Below, in pieces: positions 54,467 to 62,689 of a DNA stretch of 64,000 nt; the stretch's first letter is position 1; every line of letters starts with the position of its first letter. The notes under the pieces were generated by a model. It saw only the letters and a program-made list of their open reading frames with translations. It was not told the origin of the DNA and ran no database searches. The translations under genes and the position numbers were made by a program. The DNA comes from Methanoregula sp. (GTDB lineage Archaea; Halobacteriota; Methanomicrobia; Methanomicrobiales; Methanospirillaceae), in NCBI GenBank assembly GCA_041645435.1, contig JBAZQB010000001.1, positions 496,001 to 560,000 on the forward strand, read 5' to 3'.

Positions 54467-56356
54467 ATGTATCTCTCCGAGCTAAAAATTTGGAATTTTC
54501 GAAAATATGGAATGGTTGGAGATCAATTTGAAGGATCTTCACCCGGGATTTCGATTGAGTTCCATGATGGAATGAATGTCCTTATCGGAGAGAATGATTC
54601 TGGAAAATCTTCGATTATCGATGCAATCCGTTACACATTAGGTACCCAGAGCGGAGAGTACACTCGTATTGATGAAACTGATTTTCATGTTGTAGAAAAA
54701 ACGAGAGCGCTAGAGTTGCGGATAGAATGTATATTTCGTGGTCTTACAGAAATTGAATCAGGAAAATTTCTTGAATGGCTTGAAAATGAGGATCTTGGGG
54801 GAGAGCCTGCATTTATTTTAAAGGTGAATTTGAATGCATGGATCAAAGGAAATAGAATTTTTTCCAGTGTAAGAGCGGGTTCTGATACGGACGGCTCACA
54901 AATTGAAGGGGAAGCGAAAGCTCTTCTCCGGACGACATATCTTAAACCTCTTCGAGATGCTGAAGCTGAACTAATACCTGGGCGACGTTCAAGGTTTGCT
55001 CAAATCCTTAAAGCACATTCTCTGTTTCAAAAAGAGGCTGACAGTGATCATGACTTAGAGGTCATTTTTAATGATGCTAATCAAAAAATCGAAGAATATT
55101 TTAAAATCAAACCCGATGATGCAGGCGCCAGCAAGTTAATGAAATCACTTAATAATTATGTTGAAGCATTTTTTCCGCAAGGTGATGATCATAACCCCTC
55201 CGTAACCATTTCTGGTGGAGATTTATTCGACATCCTTCAACGTCTTACGCTTTCATTAGATACAAACCCATCCGGTCTTGGGGCGTCGAATCTTTTGTTT
55301 ATGGCGACGGAACTTTTACTTTTGCAATCTGAAAATAATATTGGGTTAAAACTCGCCTTGATAGAAGAGTTAGAAGCTCATTTACATCCTCAGGCACAAC
55401 TTCGTCTAATCCACTTTCTCGGAGGAAAAGCAGACAAAGGGCAAATTATACTTACCACACATAGTACGACACTTGGATCGAGTATCCCTCTTGAAAACCT
55501 TATCATTTGTAAAAAGGATAGAATCTTTCCAATGGGAAAAAAATTCACGAAACTTGACCCAAAAAATTATGATTTTCTCTACAGGTTTTTGGATGCAACC
55601 AAGGCTAACCTCTTTTTTGCACGGGGAATTTTAATCGTAGAAGGTGACGCTGAAAATCTCTTGATCCCAACAATAGCAAAAATTATCGATAGGCCCCTGC
55701 ATCGTTACGGTATCTCGATTGTTAATGTTGGTAGTACAGCATTTTCACACTACGTGAAAATTTTTCATCGTGAGAATAATGAATCGATGGGATTTAAGGT
55801 AGCTTTGATCACCGATATGGATATAAAACCATTAGAATTCAACGATGATTCCGAATTGAAACAAACCGAAAAGGAAATTGCTGATAATAAAATTAAAAGG
55901 GTTTCCTCACTTGCCCATCTAAAGAATTCAGAGGTTGAAGTTTTCGTTTCTCCTAATTGGACTTTGGAATATGAAATTGCAATGTCGTCATTTAAAACTG
56001 ATTTCTATCAATCTTTACTTTGGGCTGAAAAAATCGGGAATTCAAAAGATGGTATTCCCCTTGAATCTTTGAAAGAATCTGTCAAAACAAAGGTAGGTAC
56101 TGATATTGCTGAATGGGAACGGTCTTTGAGTAGAGATACTAGAAAACGGGAGAGAATTGCATACGCAGTATATAAAAAATACATGTTGGACAAAAAAGTC
56201 TCTAAAGCAATAACTGCGCAGGTATTCGCACAATCTTTGGAAGAAAAAAATAATTCTTCAGCTCCAGGTTCAGTAAAAACAAGTCTACAATCGGAAAAAA
56301 CCTTAGAGTATATACTAAACGCCATCTATCATGTAACCGAATGTCGGGAGACCTGA
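54467..56356 (+). CDS. gajA: GajA-like OLD family ATPase-TOPRIM nuclease
   Basis: 629 residues from the ATG at 54467; a GTG lies 6 bp earlier. AAA15-type ABC ATPase: Walker A IGENDSGKSS (~40-49), a signature-like GLGASNLLFMATELL and Walker B LIEELEAHLHPQAQ (~305). TOPRIM nuclease domain: ILIVEGDAENLLIP (Glu ~392), VNVGSTAF and ITDMDIKP (Asp ~449). Followed immediately by a UvrD-type helicase, the gene order of Gabija. GajA degrades or nicks phage DNA when nucleotide pools fall. Class 2 OLD proteins outside Gabija also pair with UvrD, so the assignment is to a Gabija-like system. AT-rich, unlike flanking repeats. Confidence 0.85.
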   Translation: MYLSELKIWNFRKYGMVGDQFEGSSPGISIEFHDGMNVLIGENDSGKSSIIDAIRYTLGTQSGEYTRIDETDFHVVEKTRALELRIECIFRGLTEIESGKFLEWLENEDLGGEPAFILKVNLNAWIKGNRIFSSVRAGSDTDGSQIEGEAKALLRTTYLKPLRDAEAELIPGRRSRFAQILKAHSLFQKEADSDHDLEVIFNDANQKIEEYFKIKPDDAGASKLMKSLNNYVEAFFPQGDDHNPSVTISGGDLFDILQRLTLSLDTNPSGLGASNLLFMATELLLLQSENNIGLKLALIEELEAHLHPQAQLRLIHFLGGKADKGQIILTTHSTTLGSSIPLENLIICKKDRIFPMGKKFTKLDPKNYDFLYRFLDATKANLFFARGILIVEGDAENLLIPTIAKIIDRPLHRYGISIVNVGSTAFSHYVKIFHRENNESMGFKVALITDMDIKPLEFNDDSELKQTEKEIADNKIKRVSSLAHLKNSEVEVFVSPNWTLEYEIAMSSFKTDFYQSLLWAEKIGNSKDGIPLESLKESVKTKVGTDIAEWERSLSRDTRKRERIAYAVYKKYMLDKKVSKAITAQVFAQSLEEKNNSSAPGSVKTSLQSEKTLEYILNAIYHVTECRET

Positions 56357-58267
56357 ATGCCCATTGAAATTTCTGACGATGATATCAATTACGCTGAGAA
56401 ATTATTGCTCCATGACGGTCAGAAATTCGATGAAGAAAGACGAGCATTCATTCAATGCATGGAATCACGAGATGTTGTTGCATGTCCGGGGAGTGGAAAA
56501 ACAACTGCATTATTAGCCAAAATTTTGATCTTATCGAAGAAGATGCCATTTGAAGACGGTCGAGGAATTTGTGTTTTAACCCACACAAATGTAGCTATTA
56601 ACGAAATCAAACAACGAGCTGGATCTGCTGCCGATTCATTATTTCAATATCCAAATTTTTTTGGTACGATACAAAGTTTTGTTAATCAATTTCTTACAAT
56701 CCCGGCATACCGATCAGAATTCCATAAATCAATTACTGCAATTGATAACGGACGATTTCTTATTGAACTATCCAAGTTATATCGGGCGGATCGAAAATTT
56801 CAGTACTGGATGGATAAAAGAGGCGGAATTCCGACGTTAGCAAATTACTGGCTGCACCCACAAACATTATCCGTTTGGAAAAGTCTCGATGAAAAAATCA
56901 CGAATCCGGGGGAGCATACTCCTTCATATCAAAAAATATTCGGAATGCGAAAAACACTTCTTGAAGAAGGGGTTCTTAGTTTTAATGACGCTTACTCAAT
57001 CGCATTACGCTATGTCAATACGATTCCGAATATTCATAAATCATTTATGGGTCGTTTCTGCATAATCCTCCTCGATGAAGCTCAAGATACTCACGAACAT
57101 CAGTTTCGTGTTTTGGATCGTATCTTCCCAACCGATTTTTTTATTGTTCAACGTATCGGAGATCCCAACCAAGCAATATTCAATTCAAATATTGGAAGCG
57201 AAATGATTTGGTCCCCACGAAATTCACTTCATTTTTCTGCATCGCAGCGTTTTGGAAGAACAATAACTGCATTATTAAGTTCGGTCAGAGTTAACGACGA
57301 TATTAGCTTAAAAGAAAGTCAATCAATGGAGTCATTTCCTGTTCATATTCTAATTTTTTTACCCGGAGAAGAGGAACAAGTACTCAAAGCATTTGGGAAA
57401 TTGATCCAAATGTATGAAATCCAAAAGGGATTATATTGCGCGATAGGATGGATAGGAAAAGATAATCGTGAGGCTAAAAAACTCTGTATTCCTTCGTATT
57501 TCCCTCAATTTTGTAATCAGCGTCAGCGTTCAAATAACGTTTTTTTCAATTTAATCACTTGCTCTGCATCTACAATACAAGATGCGAAGTCTCATTCTGT
57601 AAAACATTTTTTTGATATTATTTTTCAAGGGATTGCATGTGGACTTAATGTTGCTGGCATAAAGAATGAAGAAAATGATCGTATCCATTCCCCAAAAACT
57701 ATTAAAAAATATTGGAAAGAGCAAAATGAGGTCTCCTATTCAGAGTTTCGTGCAAAAATCGCGAAGGCTTATCTTTTAGCTTTAATATCTGATATCTCTC
57801 CGAAAAATCTTCGTGATACAATTAGTGACTGTGTAAAAACAGTATGGTCAATCACTAATAGTAATGGAAAATCATTCCTGACAGATGATGAAATTGATCC
57901 TTCAATACAACCTGATGTTGATGGACCCACAAATCAATTTGTTTCGGATTATGGTTCTACAATTAATGTAGGAACAGTCCATTCTGTCAAGGGTGAAACG
58001 CATATCGCTACTCTATATTTAGAAACATATTATCAAAAATTCACCGATTCACAGCGGTTAATTGATTTTTTAAAGGGTAACCGACCAAAAAAAGATCTTG
58101 AGAAATCGTATCATATTCAAAATCTACTGATGGCACATGTTGCTTTTAGTCGGCCGAAACATTTGTTAGTTTTCGCATGTCAATCTTCGAATATTTCTGG
58201 TCATGAAGATGATTTGATAAAAAATGGATGGGAAATTCATTCTGTTTCAAATCTGTTAAAAAAATAG
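56357..58267 (+). CDS. gajB: GajB-like UvrD-family helicase
   Basis: 636 residues; the ATG directly follows the gajA stop. SF1 motifs: Walker A ACPGSGKTTAL (~43-53), motif Ia VLTHTNVAINEIKQR, DEAQDTHEHQF (motif II, ~240), GDPNQAIF (motif III), VGTVHSVKGETH (motif V) and VAFSRPKHLLVFAC (motif VI). Longer than the reference GajB (~500 residues) with an extra region near residues 320-500. It should work with the adjacent OLD nuclease in phage defence. Confidence 0.87.
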   Translation: MPIEISDDDINYAEKLLLHDGQKFDEERRAFIQCMESRDVVACPGSGKTTALLAKILILSKKMPFEDGRGICVLTHTNVAINEIKQRAGSAADSLFQYPNFFGTIQSFVNQFLTIPAYRSEFHKSITAIDNGRFLIELSKLYRADRKFQYWMDKRGGIPTLANYWLHPQTLSVWKSLDEKITNPGEHTPSYQKIFGMRKTLLEEGVLSFNDAYSIALRYVNTIPNIHKSFMGRFCIILLDEAQDTHEHQFRVLDRIFPTDFFIVQRIGDPNQAIFNSNIGSEMIWSPRNSLHFSASQRFGRTITALLSSVRVNDDISLKESQSMESFPVHILIFLPGEEEQVLKAFGKLIQMYEIQKGLYCAIGWIGKDNREAKKLCIPSYFPQFCNQRQRSNNVFFNLITCSASTIQDAKSHSVKHFFDIIFQGIACGLNVAGIKNEENDRIHSPKTIKKYWKEQNEVSYSEFRAKIAKAYLLALISDISPKNLRDTISDCVKTVWSITNSNGKSFLTDDEIDPSIQPDVDGPTNQFVSDYGSTINVGTVHSVKGETHIATLYLETYYQKFTDSQRLIDFLKGNRPKKDLEKSYHIQNLLMAHVAFSRPKHLLVFACQSSNISGHEDDLIKNGWEIHSVSNLLKK

Positions 58268-58277
58268 TGTAATTTCA

Positions 58278-58649
58278 TCATTCTTTTTTCTTCAAGTTAC
58301 TTGCTCTAGTAAAACCATCAGAAGCGAATTCCTGTTTTTGAGGGAGATAAGTTCGAATAAGCGCCTTATTATCTGCATTTCGGCGCTCAATTGCTTTTTC
58401 TGTACGTGGAGTCTTTTCTATGCTACTCATTACTTTTTCGACATGCATGTCGATATATTGGTTGTAGTTAGCGAACGCGGTTTCCAATTTCTGAAGGTCC
58501 TTTAAGAGAAATTTGTTCGATTCTGCACTTAATGCTGCATTCTCAATGAGGTCAGAAATTTCTTGCTGAATTTTTTGCCTGCGATAGTTATCGGGGGAAA
58601 TAGCTTCAAGGTGACTGGCAATATCCGCGTCATCTTTCTGGCCCCCCAT
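58278..58649 (-). CDS. Unknown helical protein convergent with gajB
   Basis: 123 residues, charged and almost entirely helical with likely coiled-coil (LLKDLQKLETAFANYNQYID). No family recognised. A TATA-like sequence (atataattta, read on the minus strand at about 58678-58687) lies ~30 bp before the ATG, giving a near-leaderless transcript. The frame is closed directly upstream. It ends 10 bp from the gajB stop. Confidence 0.65.
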   Translation of the reverse strand: MGGQKDDADIASHLEAISPDNYRRQKIQQEISDLIENAALSAESNKFLLKDLQKLETAFANYNQYIDMHVEKVMSSIEKTPRTEKAIERRNADNKALIRTYLPQKQEFASDGFTRASNLKKKE

Positions 58650-59088
58650 GTATCAAAATATCGCGGGAGCTATGATAAATTATATCTATCGAAAACATTT
58701 GCAACATATTCATCAATCGATGTAACCGACGAAGATATACATAGTGTAGTAAGGAAAGGAACAAGTGTGATATCCATCACTTCCTTTAATCAGAATTTTG
58801 ATCCCCTCGGTTTCTTCAGACAACAAGAAAAAAATATTGATTGGCAAAATGATTGTGAAGATAAACTAATTCCATTCTACTTATGCAATTCATTATCTCG
58901 TCAATAACCTCTCAAGCCCCGTCCCCTCACACCGATTTTCGAGACCATTTAATCAGTTGGGCATCACGTCCAACCCGTCTATGGATGTCATACGCACAGG
59001 AGAGGAACGACGGGGATTATCTCCCGGACCGCCCACCCAGGAGTCCCGCCCACCACGCCGGAGGGCGGGAGCCATCGGGTCCTGCTGA

Positions 59089-59370
59089 CATGAAGATCGG
59101 TCGGTCATGTTCACTCGTCCTCGCTAACGCTCCGGCTCGCTTCACATCCCCTCCCTTGCTTTCCCCGGAGTTGCCCGGTTGAGATGCAGTACGCCCCTGG
59201 CTCGTCGCGCTGCTCTGTCGCCAGCGGCTGCCCCGGCCTACTCCTCACATACCGCTTCGCGGAATGTTCGTCGCTGTTGATCGTACTCATGCAGTACGCT
59301 CATTGACACATTCACCCCGACCTCGCGCTGATGCACTCGCCCGGTGCGAACGTGGGCCGCTGGGCCTCGA
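59089..59370 (+). repeat. Dispersed repeat R2, copy D
   Basis: Matches 31308-31522 directly and 35452-35742 inverted. Conserved runs include catgaagatcggtcggtca and accgcttcgcggaatgttcg, and the extension cattcaccccgacctcgcgc shared with copy C. Confidence 0.82.
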
Positions 59371-59391
59371 TTCTGATGTACTTGAGAATAC

Positions 59392-59668
59392 GGGGGTATG
59401 GACCCTGAAGGAAAATAACCCCAATTCGGACTCCGTTTGCCATGCCCCTATCCGGAAAACCCCGCAAAATCGTCCTTTTGGGGGCCGATGGAAACGGAGG
59501 CAGTATATCACTCTGTTTGCCAAAATACGGCAGGAATGTATCTCGTTAAACGTCCACCAAAGCCCCTTAAATCGAGGCAGTTTTTGCCACTTAGTTTATC
59601 CCATCCGGACCCCGAAAAGGCTGCCGGAATGCGAATATGAGGGTCGTTTTTTCCGGGGGTCTGAAAAA
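59392..59668 (-). repeat. Dispersed repeat R4, right copy
   Basis: Reverse complement of 38962-39242 with scattered mismatches. It directly follows repeat R2 copy D. Confidence 0.82.
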
Positions 59669-59772
59669 AAGAGTAATTTTCAGAGGTGATTACCCAAAAA
59701 ATCAATGTTTTTGAGCATTTTGCATCTGCGACATGCACCCCATTGCGGGCAGTCCGATCGCAGGTCCTCCCT

Positions 59773-60240
59773 CTAACTCGTCACCATTTTCTTAAACGCT
59801 TCAAAGGGCAGTGTTTCCGGCTTCACATAATCCGACTCGTTGAGCCGGCGGGGGATCTTGTATCTGATCAACGCATCATCAGAGGTAATGAAGTAATCAC
59901 AGTCATACGCGATCGCGTATGCAAGGTGTGTCCGATCTGTCTTCTGACTCATCATCCGGCCATCGGTCAGGTCCTGTGAAAATTCATAACAGATAACCGC
60001 TACATCGTCAGTGGGAACGAGAATCGTAATATTCCATTCACTGAGCAGAGAGAAAAAACCGGTCAGGTGTTCGGCAAATTTCGCATCCCGTTTCATGATC
60101 AGGATTACTTCACCGATTACTGACAGGGAAGTAAAAATCTGATATTCCCGGTTTATCGCGTGATTGATGAGGGTTTTTCTGTCCTGGCTTTCCAGGCAAT
60201 CAAAAAAGATTCCGGTATCAAGAAATACCTTTTTACTCAT
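59773..60240 (-). CDS. PIN-domain ribonuclease toxin (VapC-like)
   Basis: 155 residues. PIN active-site acids are visible: Asp8 (FLDTGIFF), Glu44 (SVIGE), Asp102 (KTDRTHLAYA) and Asp121 (FITSDD). VapC-like toxins cleave tRNA or rRNA. ATG overlaps the stop of the upstream antitoxin (TAATG). Such pairs stabilise mobile elements and can act in defence. Confidence 0.87.
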   Translation of the reverse strand: MSKKVFLDTGIFFDCLESQDRKTLINHAINREYQIFTSLSVIGEVILIMKRDAKFAEHLTGFFSLLSEWNITILVPTDDVAVICYEFSQDLTDGRMMSQKTDRTHLAYAIAYDCDYFITSDDALIRYKIPRRLNESDYVKPETLPFEAFKKMVTS

Positions 60241-60422
60241 TATGCGAGAGCCCGGTATTTCTGAACGCGCCGCTCTGCCTCATCACGGCTTCGGGCAAAA
60301 ACCACCCGGCCATCGGGACCAACGCCGCCACCATACGGAAGCATCCCCCGGTGATAGGGAGTTCCTACAACTTTTTTTGGGTCGTACTCTTCAGTCATTG
60401 ACACCACTCTAATACTCATCAT
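60240..60422 (-). CDS. Probable antitoxin of the PIN toxin
   Basis: 60 residues from the ATG at 60422; starts at 60419 or 60398 are possible, the last with GGTG upstream. Small and hydrophilic, ending DEAERRVQKYRALA, a basic amphipathic helix. Not a recognised VapB family; the call rests on size, position and overlap with the toxin. Confidence 0.65.
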   Translation of the reverse strand: MMSIRVVSMTEEYDPKKVVGTPYHRGMLPYGGGVGPDGRVVFARSRDEAERRVQKYRALA

Positions 60423-60439
60423 ATATCATCAACCCGTAA

Positions 60440-61675
60440 TCAATGTTTTTGAGCATTCTGCATCTGCATCAATTCCCCTCTGAACCGGTCCATCATCGCC
60501 TGGAACTCCGGCTGGAGTTCTCCCTGCGTCTTTGCCTGCATTATTTTATTTGCCGCTTCTTCGGTGAGTTCGCATCCGCACGTATCACAAAGTCCCCGTG
60601 TCGGACCGTTGACCGTGAAACACCGGGGGCACTGCCGGGCCTCAAGAGTCTTTGATCTCTCCTCTTTGGTAATGATCCCAGCCTTCTCAGCTACTACCCG
60701 TTCCACATCGGAATCAACCAAGTGAAGGTACGTTGAAAACATTTTGCTGTTGAGATTCCCCCACAGTAATTTCTTCACTATGGCCTCACCGTATCCCTGC
60801 CGGATAAGGATGGTTGCCCGTGTGTGCCGGAAGATGTGCGGAGTGATGTGCTTTGTTATTCCCGCTCTCTTGGCGATGACACGGATTTGTTTTGCCAACC
60901 CGTTATATCCAAGCGGGGCCTTCTTGTTTGAAAGGAATACGAATGCATCCGGCGTTACGGAAAGAGGGTAATCATTGCGCCAGGATGCGAGGTAGGCCCG
61001 GGCCATGACAAGGGGAACGGTCCGGTTCTTTCCGGTCTTAAACGCGGTCGTGATGGTGACGTTCCAATCGGTAAATTTTACATTTTTCCAGAGAAGTGTA
61101 CCGATCTCCCCGATCCTAAAGCCACCTTCATAGAGTGCAGCGAGTATTGCCCGGTCCCGTGAGTTCTGACAGACTTCTATCATCGCTTTGACTTCTTCTT
61201 CGGTCAGGAGCATCTCGGGGCTCTTTGTGTTGGTGTCGTAGGCTGGAGGCTGAATTTTCTGGATTTTCTTTTCCTCTATGGTTGTGTAATGGTTTTCACA
61301 CATCCAGAGGTAAAACCGTTTCAGGAACCGGACAAAATCGCATATTGAGTTCTGTTTATACCGGGGAATTCCGTTGGAGTCTTTTGCATTTCTCACACTA
61401 TCGACGGCAGTGTAGATGTCTGCAACGGTATTCTGTCGGTAGGGGCCGAGATATTCACGGAGGTTTATCAGCGTGTGATTGAGTTTGAATGCTCTCCCGG
61501 TGCTGATATGGCGGGTTGCGCTTATCTCGGCAACAAATTCCCGGATTAACAGGGCGTCATCTTCGGTAATTCGTTTTTCTTCGATACCCCGTATCATTAC
61601 GCTCTTGGAATATCGCATAAAAGTCGCATCGTCCGGATGGAAGTGCGATATTTGGGTGGTGCTGGTAGCTGCCAT
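60440..61675 (-). CDS. int: Tyrosine recombinase/integrase of the element
   Basis: 411 residues. N-terminal SAM-like core-binding domain (~15-145), catalytic domain with Arg187 (GGFRIGEI), Lys216 (KTGKNR), His280 and Arg283 (HIFRHTRAT), Trp305 in place of the usual second His, and nucleophile Tyr316 (STYLHL). A C-terminal zinc ribbon (CPRC ... CDTC, ~349-366) is common in archaeal integrases. A TATA-like tatatcat tract at 61696-61705 (minus strand) sits about 25 bp before the ATG, so the mRNA is probably leaderless. It catalyses integration at tRNA-Arg. Confidence 0.95.
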   Translation of the reverse strand: MAATSTTQISHFHPDDATFMRYSKSVMIRGIEEKRITEDDALLIREFVAEISATRHISTGRAFKLNHTLINLREYLGPYRQNTVADIYTAVDSVRNAKDSNGIPRYKQNSICDFVRFLKRFYLWMCENHYTTIEEKKIQKIQPPAYDTNTKSPEMLLTEEEVKAMIEVCQNSRDRAILAALYEGGFRIGEIGTLLWKNVKFTDWNVTITTAFKTGKNRTVPLVMARAYLASWRNDYPLSVTPDAFVFLSNKKAPLGYNGLAKQIRVIAKRAGITKHITPHIFRHTRATILIRQGYGEAIVKKLLWGNLNSKMFSTYLHLVDSDVERVVAEKAGIITKEERSKTLEARQCPRCFTVNGPTRGLCDTCGCELTEEAANKIMQAKTQGELQPEFQAMMDRFRGELMQMQNAQKH

Positions 61676-61738
61676 GCATCTAACATGGGTCGGAACTTTA
61701 TATCATTTTGCTTTAGCGTTTGACCATGAGTGCATACG

Positions 61739-61753
61739 CCCGGCCGGGGCGTA
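61739..61753 (+). other. attR
   Basis: CCCGGCCGGGGCGTA, identical to 31006-31020. It lies within a dyad TACGCCC-GGCCG-GGGCGTA (61735-61753) found only on this side. 63 bp beyond the integrase start. Confidence 0.9.
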
Positions 61754-61894
61754 TTTCCTTTAAAAAATAAATTTCTGCGGAATCAGATTTTCTGTTTTAA
61801 AGTACCAACTTCATAAAAAATCTTGAAAAACGTTTTCAGTGATTATTATATTTTCTGAATCTCTCTAAAAAATGGATTCTTTTGAAAAAATGGA

Positions 61895-62689
61895 TCAGAG
61901 TACCTGTTGTACAATTAATGTTGCATATCCACAGCAAGCGGCAATGAGGATCATGAACGTGGCATAATCCCTTCTCTGGAATACAAACTCCCTGATTCGT
62001 GTCCGTGTTCCTGTACGATAACCCCGGATATCGATCGTAAGCCCCAGTACCGTTGCCCGGGAAAGAGCGTTAGACACAAGCGGGATTATAATCGGTGCAA
62101 TGCTACGGATTTTTCCCAGTATGCCGCTGCCCGGGTTATACCCGCGTGCCAGCTGTGCTTCATGAATCCGTTTCCCTTCGATCTGGAGGGTTGGGATGAA
62201 CCGCAGGGCGATAAGGAACATAAGGGTATAGTCAATGGGAATTTTCATACGCTCCATAGTATGAACAATATCCCGCGGCTGCGTCGAGATTACAAAAAGT
62301 TGGAAGACGCAGATGAGGATCATGAATCGGAGGGTGAGAACAAGCCCGAAGTCGATCGCACCGGTAGTGATCGGGAAATGTCCCCCGATTCCTGGAATCA
62401 CTGACGGAATCAGATAACCAATCGTCTCTCCGCTGGGCATCGTGATGATGGTGAGACCAAGGAGAATGACACTCATAAAGGCGATCAGCTTGAACTGCTG
62501 CATCACTTCGGTACTAAGGCTGGCTCCATATGCAATAATAAGGATAACGATGACCAGCAGGAAGAGGAACAGCAAATTTGTTGACAGGATCGACATCAGA
62601 CCAAACAGGAGTATGAATGCGATCTTGGTAAACGGGTGGAGTCTATGGAAGAATCCGTCTTTGTGGACATAGGCAAGAATCTCTGCCAT
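61895..62689 (-). CDS. ECF transporter T component (EcfT/CbiQ family)
   Basis: 264 residues with about six transmembrane segments. The coupling region has EAQLARGYN and DIRGYRTG, the two Ala-Arg-Gly-type motifs that contact the ATPases. It forms the scaffold of a vitamin or metal importer; no substrate-binding S component is in the window. Follows the ATPase gene directly (stop and start abut). 61754-61894 holds no visible gene. Confidence 0.92.
   Translation of the reverse strand: MAEILAYVHKDGFFHRLHPFTKIAFILLFGLMSILSTNLLFLFLLVIVILIIAYGASLSTEVMQQFKLIAFMSVILLGLTIITMPSGETIGYLIPSVIPGIGGHFPITTGAIDFGLVLTLRFMILICVFQLFVISTQPRDIVHTMERMKIPIDYTLMFLIALRFIPTLQIEGKRIHEAQLARGYNPGSGILGKIRSIAPIIIPLVSNALSRATVLGLTIDIRGYRTGTRTRIREFVFQRRDYATFMILIAACCGYATLIVQQVL

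Larger units (their letters stand above)
58650..59772. other. Gene-poor, repeat-rich stretch
   Basis: 1.1 kb between the helical protein and the toxin gene. 59089-59370 is repeat R2 copy D and 59392-59668 is repeat R4. 58650-59088 has an AT-rich half and a GC-rich half (from about 58910); an open frame on the plus strand to 58907 overlaps the helical gene and looks spurious. Confidence 0.6.
31006..61753. mobile_element. Integrated element in tRNA-Arg, ~30.7 kb, with defence island
   Basis: The 15-bp sequence CCCGGCCGGGGCGTA occurs at the tRNA 3' end (31006-31020) and again at 61739-61753, directly beyond a tyrosine integrase gene. Between them lie a primase-helicase operon, ArdC, a phage-type Dam-like methylase, Type III-like R-M, Shedu, Gabija-like and PIN toxin modules, and many dispersed repeats, none of which belong to core methanogen functions. 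No ParA, Cdc6/Orc1, terminase, portal or conjugation ATPase is recognisable, so it is best described as an integrated plasmid- or virus-like element. Flanks on both sides are ordinary chromosome genes. Confidence 0.92.

Noticed and set aside
58563..58907. 114-residue plus-strand frame after the Gabija-like genes
   Set aside because: Overlaps the helical minus-strand gene that has its own promoter; N-terminal part is an antisense shadow and no ribosome binding site is present.
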